From NCBI GenBank assembly GCA_963803155.1, contig CAWDMN010000107.1:1-18241 (forward strand): DNA of 18,241 nt, given 5' to 3'. Positions 13,981-18,241 of this stretch are shown piece by piece. How positions within the stretch are numbered: the stretch's first letter is position 1; the number at the start of each line of letters is the position of its first letter. The translations under genes were made by a program, and so were the position numbers. The DNA comes from CAWDMN01 sp963803155. Lineage in GTDB: Bacteria > Acidobacteriota > Terriglobia > Versatilivoradales > Versatilivoraceae. Under the pieces are notes generated by a model. It saw only the letters and a list, made by a program, of their open reading frames with translations. It was not told the DNA's origin and did no database searches.

Positions 13981-14147
13981 TCAAGAAAATCAACACCAGC
14001 AAAGACGGCCAATCGTATCCGCGTTTCATCCGCGTGGAACCGCGGCTCCCAAAAAACTGGGGGAGTTTATAAGAGCTTTTATTTGTGTGGCGTCAACAAA
14101 TGAGATCCGGCAAAAACCTGGATATCTTCACACTTTGCGGGTGGATT

Positions 14148-16307
14148 CTACTTAATCAGTTTGTTGTTTTGGGCCTCCTGATAAGGACTCTGGACCAGCT
14201 TTTGCGCAACTTCCTGAGCATTTTGGGTGTTGTCGCTGGTATCCAGCGCTTGTTGATATTCCCGCAAGGCGCGCTCCCGCTGGCCTAGCAAGTCAAATAC
14301 TCTGCCCAAATTGATATGGGCCCACACTTCGACCCATTTAGGATCCAAATCACCGTTGAGGGCTTCCCGAAAAGAATTAGCGGCCGCTTGATAGCTCTTC
14401 TGCTCCAGGAAAACCTCGCCCATTCTAAAAAAGGCCAGAGAACTGCGCTTCTTTATTTCCGTGGCCTTTTGGTACTCCGTTATGGCCTCGGAAGGTTGTC
14501 CCATCTTGCGCAGCTCATCACCTTTGGCAATTTGGACCGAGATGCCCGTGTCGTCGGTGATGCTGAGCACCCTGTTATTGGGATCGAGTTTCACGCGCTT
14601 CGGTTTGCCAAAGGAAGTCACGGTAAATTCCGACTCGGTGCCCACCACCTCGATCTTTTTGACTTCAGGTTTTCCATCGGTTTCCACCAGGATTTCCATC
14701 GGGGACTTAAAAGTGTCCAAATCTTGCTTGATGATCCCCGTCACCTTAAAACCGTCCTTGATCCGCCAGGAGGTAAATGAGTATTCGAACTTTGGGACTC
14801 CGGTCTGATCAATCCATTGGGCAAAAAAGTAAGTCAAATTCTGGCCCGAAATCTTTTCCGCCAGCTTTTTGAAATCGTCGATAGATGCCCTTTTGTAACC
14901 ATACTCATAAACGTACTGCTTCATCAATTTCCAAAAGTTCTCATCTCCCATGACACCGCGTAACATGTGCAAGACGAAGGCCCCTTTGCTCTTCAAAATG
15001 GAATTGTATTCTGGAGAAAAAAGAGGCAGTTCATCCGCTTTGTGAATGGGAGTTTTCTCCTCATGAAGCAGGGCGGCAACTTCCGTCTCCCTGAGCTCTT
15101 TGGCAAATCCGGCCTCACTGGAGATTTTTTCCACATAGAGTAAACCGGAGTAGGTGGCAAAACCCTCTCTCAACCAGATATCCGAGGGAGATTGGGGAGT
15201 AATAAGATTCTGCCAGTATTGATAGGAAAATTCACGGGCCAACAAAACGGCATTCGGAGTGGCTTCGAACGCCCGCTCCGCCAAGAATTCCATGCCGGGG
15301 GCGGGATACCCCAGAAGCGATTTATTATCGATCAGAGCAATTTTCATCTGTTTGGGGAAAAAACCAAATCGCTCCGTAAACACCTCTGCGATCTTGCCGA
15401 TGGTCTCCGCATGAGCGGTGATGAAATCGCGCTGGGGATCCCGAACGTAAAAGACGACCTCGACGGGTCCGGCGCCGGATTTGATCACATTATAGCGAGC
15501 CACGGAAAACGATCCCGGGAAAGATTCCCGCTCGACGGCATAAGTAAAGATATCTTTGCCATCTTTGGTTTCTTTGCCTTTCAAAGTCCCATCCATGGCA
15601 ACAGTCAAACCCGCGGGAACAGTAATTTTGAAATGTCCCGTCGCCCGGTCCTCCAAGTAGAGATTGGTGGGGAACCAACGGTTAATGGCCAACAAATAGG
15701 ACAAATCTTCACCCACATAAGCAGTTTGAACTCCTTCAACCTGAGAATGCTCAGCGGAATCCAGAACACCGGCATATTCAAAAGTCAGGCTGCAAGTTGC
15801 CTCCTTTTGAAGCGGATTGGGAAAGTCAACTTGGACAGAGTTGTCGTCGGAATACTGAAAGAATTTCAAAAGGACAGAGTCCACAACGGGATAAGCCTCT
15901 GCCTCCTTTTCCTTAGTAGTCTTGGAAGGTGCTGCCTTTTTCACTTTACCGCGTGTAAGACGGGGCAGTTCGGAATCGTCTTTTGCAGCTTTTTCAACGG
16001 AGCCAATGTTGACACTTTGGGCTGCGGGAGGCTTATCTGCAAAATAGACGCGGTCTATTTTTAGGCCGGAATTAAAATCCAGAATCACATCGTTGATGGA
16101 AGGGTCTTGTACTTTGAAGGTCAGAGTGGCCTTGCTTTTGATTTGGTGAGTGCTGGGAATGACTTCCACTTCAACGGTATAATTCTGCACATCGATACGA
16201 GGCCGTTTTTCCGAACTATCTCTCTGGCTTATGCCAAATCCCGCGCTGAACAAGGTAAAGAATAAAATCCAAAAAAAAGAGTGAATAGGGCTAGGACATC
16301 TGGTCAT
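14148..16307 (-). CDS. exported M1-aminopeptidase-like protein with degenerate zinc site and C-terminal TPRs
   Basis: 719 residues from ATG 16307 (GGAG about 8 nt upstream). A signal peptide (about 1-26, FFWILFFTLFSAGFG) directs export. Residues about 40-290 are the beta-sandwich N-terminal domain of M1 peptidases, with a low-complexity KKAAPSKTTKEKEAEA insert (about 122-138). The catalytic region is altered. Where HEXXH belongs there is REFSY (358-362), but the third zinc ligand lies in WLREGFATY (E381), exactly 18 residues after Y362 as in HEXXH-X18-E. The usual GAMEN loop reads APGMEF (336-341). KGAFVLHMLR (441-450) and the helical domain keep the M1 pattern. About 590-700 are two or three TPR-like repeats. 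Family membership is clear; with both zinc-binding histidines gone it is probably a pseudoenzyme, perhaps a chaperone or scaffold in the periplasm. The open frame is intact, so it is not a pseudogene. Confidence 0.88.
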   Translation of the reverse strand: MTRCPSPIHSFFWILFFTLFSAGFGISQRDSSEKRPRIDVQNYTVEVEVIPSTHQIKSKATLTFKVQDPSINDVILDFNSGLKIDRVYFADKPPAAQSVNIGSVEKAAKDDSELPRLTRGKVKKAAPSKTTKEKEAEAYPVVDSVLLKFFQYSDDNSVQVDFPNPLQKEATCSLTFEYAGVLDSAEHSQVEGVQTAYVGEDLSYLLAINRWFPTNLYLEDRATGHFKITVPAGLTVAMDGTLKGKETKDGKDIFTYAVERESFPGSFSVARYNVIKSGAGPVEVVFYVRDPQRDFITAHAETIGKIAEVFTERFGFFPKQMKIALIDNKSLLGYPAPGMEFLAERAFEATPNAVLLAREFSYQYWQNLITPQSPSDIWLREGFATYSGLLYVEKISSEAGFAKELRETEVAALLHEEKTPIHKADELPLFSPEYNSILKSKGAFVLHMLRGVMGDENFWKLMKQYVYEYGYKRASIDDFKKLAEKISGQNLTYFFAQWIDQTGVPKFEYSFTSWRIKDGFKVTGIIKQDLDTFKSPMEILVETDGKPEVKKIEVVGTESEFTVTSFGKPKRVKLDPNNRVLSITDDTGISVQIAKGDELRKMGQPSEAITEYQKATEIKKRSSLAFFRMGEVFLEQKSYQAAANSFREALNGDLDPKWVEVWAHINLGRVFDLLGQRERALREYQQALDTSDNTQNAQEVAQKLVQSPYQEAQNNKLIK

Positions 16308-16454
16308 CGATCACGCTCCTCTACATGAACCGCACACCCCTCATTGGATTAGAAAACAAGCAATTACGTTGCATGCCGATAGCCTCCCGCTCACAATAAT
16401 GTTCGAGATATGGTTCAAGCCATCCTTTTTGGGTTGGGTGGATTAGAATCGGAA

Positions 16455-17615
16455 TTAAAGCAACGTCCGAATAATCTCCGCGGTTCGACGGATGGCACCC
16501 CCCGTGCCAAGTTTTTCACGGACGCCCGCCAGTTTTATTTTAACATGATCCCGCCGGACGGGGTCATCGAGAAGGCGGCGAACCTCGCTCCAGAGATGTT
16601 CTTCGGTATACGCGGATTGATATAATTCTGGCACGATCCTTTCGTCTGCAATCAGGTTCACCAGGCAATAATGGGGAGTCCGGACCAGATATTGCCCAAA
16701 AATCCAAGTCAGATTGGAAATTTTAAAGATGGCTATCAAAGGAATCCCCAACAGAGCAGTCTCCAGCGTCGCAGTCCCGCTTGCCACTACGGCCAGATCT
16801 GAGGCTCCTATCGCATCATAGACATTTTGATCGATTATTTTTATCGGGAGCCCAAGCCCTTCTTCCCGCAGACAGCTTTCCACCTGCCGCCGAATGGCGG
16901 GCGAAGCGACTGGAAGCAGGAACTGAACGGTATGAGTCCAGGAAAGGCGGCGGGCAAAATGAAGCATCACGGGCAAATGGTAATGAATTTCCTTGCTCCG
17001 GCTGCCGGGAAGAAGACAAAGCAACGTGCTATCCACCGGCAGTAGGTTCTTTTGCCTAAAATCCTCTCGAGAACAGGTTTGCTTAATCCGATCGACGAGC
17101 GGATGACCGACATAATCCACTTCTACACTGAACCGCGAATAGAATTCTTTCTCAAAAGGCAGAATAACGATCATCCGCTCCACATATTGCTGAATTTGCC
17201 GGACTCTTTGGGTTCGCCAAGCCCAGATCTGCGGACTGATGAAGTAGACGACGCGAATCCCCATCGCTTTTAAATGCCGGGCCAGGCGGAGATTGAAATC
17301 GGGAAAATCAATGAGGATGGCCAACGTGGGCCTGCGCCGGGCCGATTCTTCGCGGATCCGTTTTAACGCTTGGAAAAAATGCCAAAGATGGGCAGCCGCT
17401 TCAAAGGGGCCCAGGACCGCGAGCTGATGAATGTCTACCAGTGTTTCCACTCCGGCTTCCCGCATTCGAGTGCCCCCGCACCCATAAAAGGCCCAGGACC
17501 GCCCGGGCTCCATTTGCCGAAGCGCTGTAGTTAGTTCCGCTCCGTACATTTCTCCCGAAGCTTCACCCGCAACAATCAAAATGGAAGACGTGGATGGATT
17601 TTCCGATGAATTCAC
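16455..17615 (-). CDS. lpxB: lipid-A-disaccharide synthase
   Basis: LpxB joins UDP-2,3-diacylglucosamine and 2,3-diacylglucosamine 1-phosphate into the beta-1,6 disaccharide of lipid A at the inner face of the inner membrane. The 386-residue length is normal for the family. Signatures in order: ILIVAGEASGEMYGAEL (12-28), YGCGGTRMREAGVE, LAVLGPFEAAAH, IDFPDFNLRLARHLKAMG, VYFISPQIWAWR, DYVGHPLVD, LLPGSRSKEI (nucleotide-sugar binding region) and VASGTATLETALLGIPLI. Start is GTG 17615 with AAGG 7 nt upstream. It overlaps by one base a TAG that closes a frame running from the acyltransferase stub upstream (TAGTG), suggesting coupled translation in the ancestral lpxL-lpxB order. The gene is intact although its upstream neighbour is cut off, so its original promoter may be lost. 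Confidence 0.96.
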   Translation of the reverse strand: MNSSENPSTSSILIVAGEASGEMYGAELTTALRQMEPGRSWAFYGCGGTRMREAGVETLVDIHQLAVLGPFEAAAHLWHFFQALKRIREESARRRPTLAILIDFPDFNLRLARHLKAMGIRVVYFISPQIWAWRTQRVRQIQQYVERMIVILPFEKEFYSRFSVEVDYVGHPLVDRIKQTCSREDFRQKNLLPVDSTLLCLLPGSRSKEIHYHLPVMLHFARRLSWTHTVQFLLPVASPAIRRQVESCLREEGLGLPIKIIDQNVYDAIGASDLAVVASGTATLETALLGIPLIAIFKISNLTWIFGQYLVRTPHYCLVNLIADERIVPELYQSAYTEEHLWSEVRRLLDDPVRRDHVKIKLAGVREKLGTGGAIRRTAEIIRTLL

Positions 17616-17698
17616 TATGAAACCTTGTCGGCAAAATTCTCTTCACTGGCCCGCATGATTTGACGGTAGAGATATTCACCATGCAACTCGAAATCAGG

Positions 17699-17782
17699 TC
17701 AATACAACGGTTTTTCCCCAGGAGGCCGGGTTTTCCACCTACGATGCACCCAAAGCCACTGGTCGGGATATTTTCTAACGAT
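17699..17782 (-). pseudogene. LpxL/HtrB-type lipid A acyltransferase, C-terminal stub
   Basis: The last 27 codons of a late lipid A acyltransferase remain: IVRKYPDQWLWVHRRWKTRP, where PxQWLWxHRRWKTRP is the hallmark C-terminus of the HtrB/LpxL/LpxM family, then a TGA at 17699-17701. Upstream of about 17783 the homology ends abruptly and IS110-type sequence read on the opposite strand begins, so the catalytic HX4D part is gone. Past the TGA the same frame stays open for 25 codons (PDFELHGEYLYRQIMR and on) to a TAG that overlaps the lpxB start, so the TGA itself may be a later nonsense change or error. Its place directly ahead of lpxB fits a lipid A operon. Non-functional as it stands. Confidence 0.75.
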
Positions 17783-17784
17783 AT

Positions 17785-18241
17785 ACAACGGGATAAGGGA
17801 TCGAGTACTGGGAAACCGTCTTGTGGACAATCCTACTGGAACAGAGGAGCTTCTGAAGACGGTACAGTTCTCGCGGCAAGTCGTGTCTGGACTCCAAAAC
17901 CAGCCTGGCACTTCTGGCAAGCTTGCAGGACGAGAAGGAAAATCTCAAACGCGCGATCTACCAGGCAGGCAGGCTGTTTGAGGCCGAAGTGAAGCTGCTC
18001 ATCAGCATCCGCGGAGTAACCCCTTTGTTGGCCTTGGCCTTCCTCTCGGAGGTGGGAGACATCACAAGGTTCAGGATGCCCGGTGGTTGAACACCTCTGA
18101 CTTGGGGGTGGTACCTACAGTGCGCTCCAGTGGCGGGGTAACACACAACGGGGCGATCAACCGACGTAGCCGAGGACTAACCCGCAGCCTCTTCACCCAG
18201 ACGGTGATCCACCTCGTGGACTCTCCTGGTGCTGGCTCGTT
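17785..18241 (+). pseudogene. IS110-family transposase remnant (C-terminal part, frameshifted, runs off the window)
   Basis: Plus-strand frames join into the C-terminal half of an IS110/IS116/IS902-type transposase, a DEDD enzyme that uses a serine in its C-terminal domain. Best seen are ASLQDEKENLKRAIYQAGRL, EVKLLISIRGVTPLLALAFL, SEVGDITRFR (about 17881-18079) and, after a frame change near 18080-18090, LGVVPTVRSSGGVTHNGAIN then RRSRGLTRSLFTQTVIHLVD (Tnp_20-like domain). Weaker similarity before 17880 (GTEELLKTVQFSRQV) needs another frame change. The N-terminal RuvC-like DEDD domain is absent at the left, where the acyltransferase stub begins at 17782. IS110 elements usually lack terminal inverted repeats, so no ends can be marked. 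It is an inactive remnant; the stretch continues beyond the window. Confidence 0.72.

Noticed and set aside
15192..16064. 290-residue plus-strand open frame
   Set aside because: It lies wholly antisense to the M1-like gene, has no ribosome binding site or family pattern, and looks like a codon-bias shadow.
1..18241. CRISPR array, tRNA or rRNA genes
   Set aside because: No regularly spaced repeats, no T-arm/CCA-like patterns and no rRNA-conserved stretches were noticed when reading the intergenic regions; a dedicated scan was not possible.

Overview
The window reads as a chromosomal piece of a Gram-negative bacterium. It carries lipid A genes (lpxB and the stub of an LpxL/HtrB-type acyltransferase), exported proteins with signal peptides or lipoboxes, a TonB-type domain protein and a fragment of a DUF1302 outer-membrane protein. 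Gene content and style (M1-like protein with TPRs, cyclophilin lipoprotein, Smr protein, CAT-type permease) fit Acidobacteriota best, but that is inference and no marker gene settles it.

Left edge (1-1800): four broken pieces and no intact gene. They are a NuoE-like stub (minus), the middle of a DUF1302 protein with one frameshift (plus), a DapA/dihydrodipicolinate-synthase-family gene broken by about five frameshifts (plus), and the cut-off 3' end of a TPR gene (minus) that reads into the antisense of the DapA-like remnant. Right edge (17.7-18.24 kb): the last codons of an LpxL/HtrB-type acyltransferase abut a frameshifted IS110-family transposase remnant. At both junctions, near 1800 and 17783, a truncated core gene meets a truncated foreign-looking gene. 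This could be decay and rearrangement or an assembly chimera.

Core (about 1.8-17.7 kb), nearly all on the minus strand, in transcription order from the right: lpxL stub, lpxB, an exported M1-aminopeptidase-like protein that has lost its HEXXH histidines, an Smr-domain protein followed by an intrinsic terminator, a cyclophilin lipoprotein, a tandem pair of paralogous 327-residue proteins of unknown family whose reading frames overlap, a PcrA/UvrD helicase, a CAT-family amino-acid permease, an exported/anchored hypothetical protein and the TPR protein. On the plus strand between helicase and paralog pair lie a TonB-C domain protein, a decayed second copy of it, and an 81-residue coiled-coil protein that converges on and overlaps the paralog pair.

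Intergenic spacers are long and carry two families of dispersed repeats: a roughly 100-bp hairpin-bearing element (6128-6226 and 9469-9568) and a roughly 50-bp element (2662-2711 and 3988-4035). No tRNA, rRNA or CRISPR was seen. The least explained block is the 10.0-12.2 kb group (coiled-coil protein plus paralog pair). The most informative anomalies are the metal-site loss in the M1-like protein and the tandem decayed TonB-C copy.
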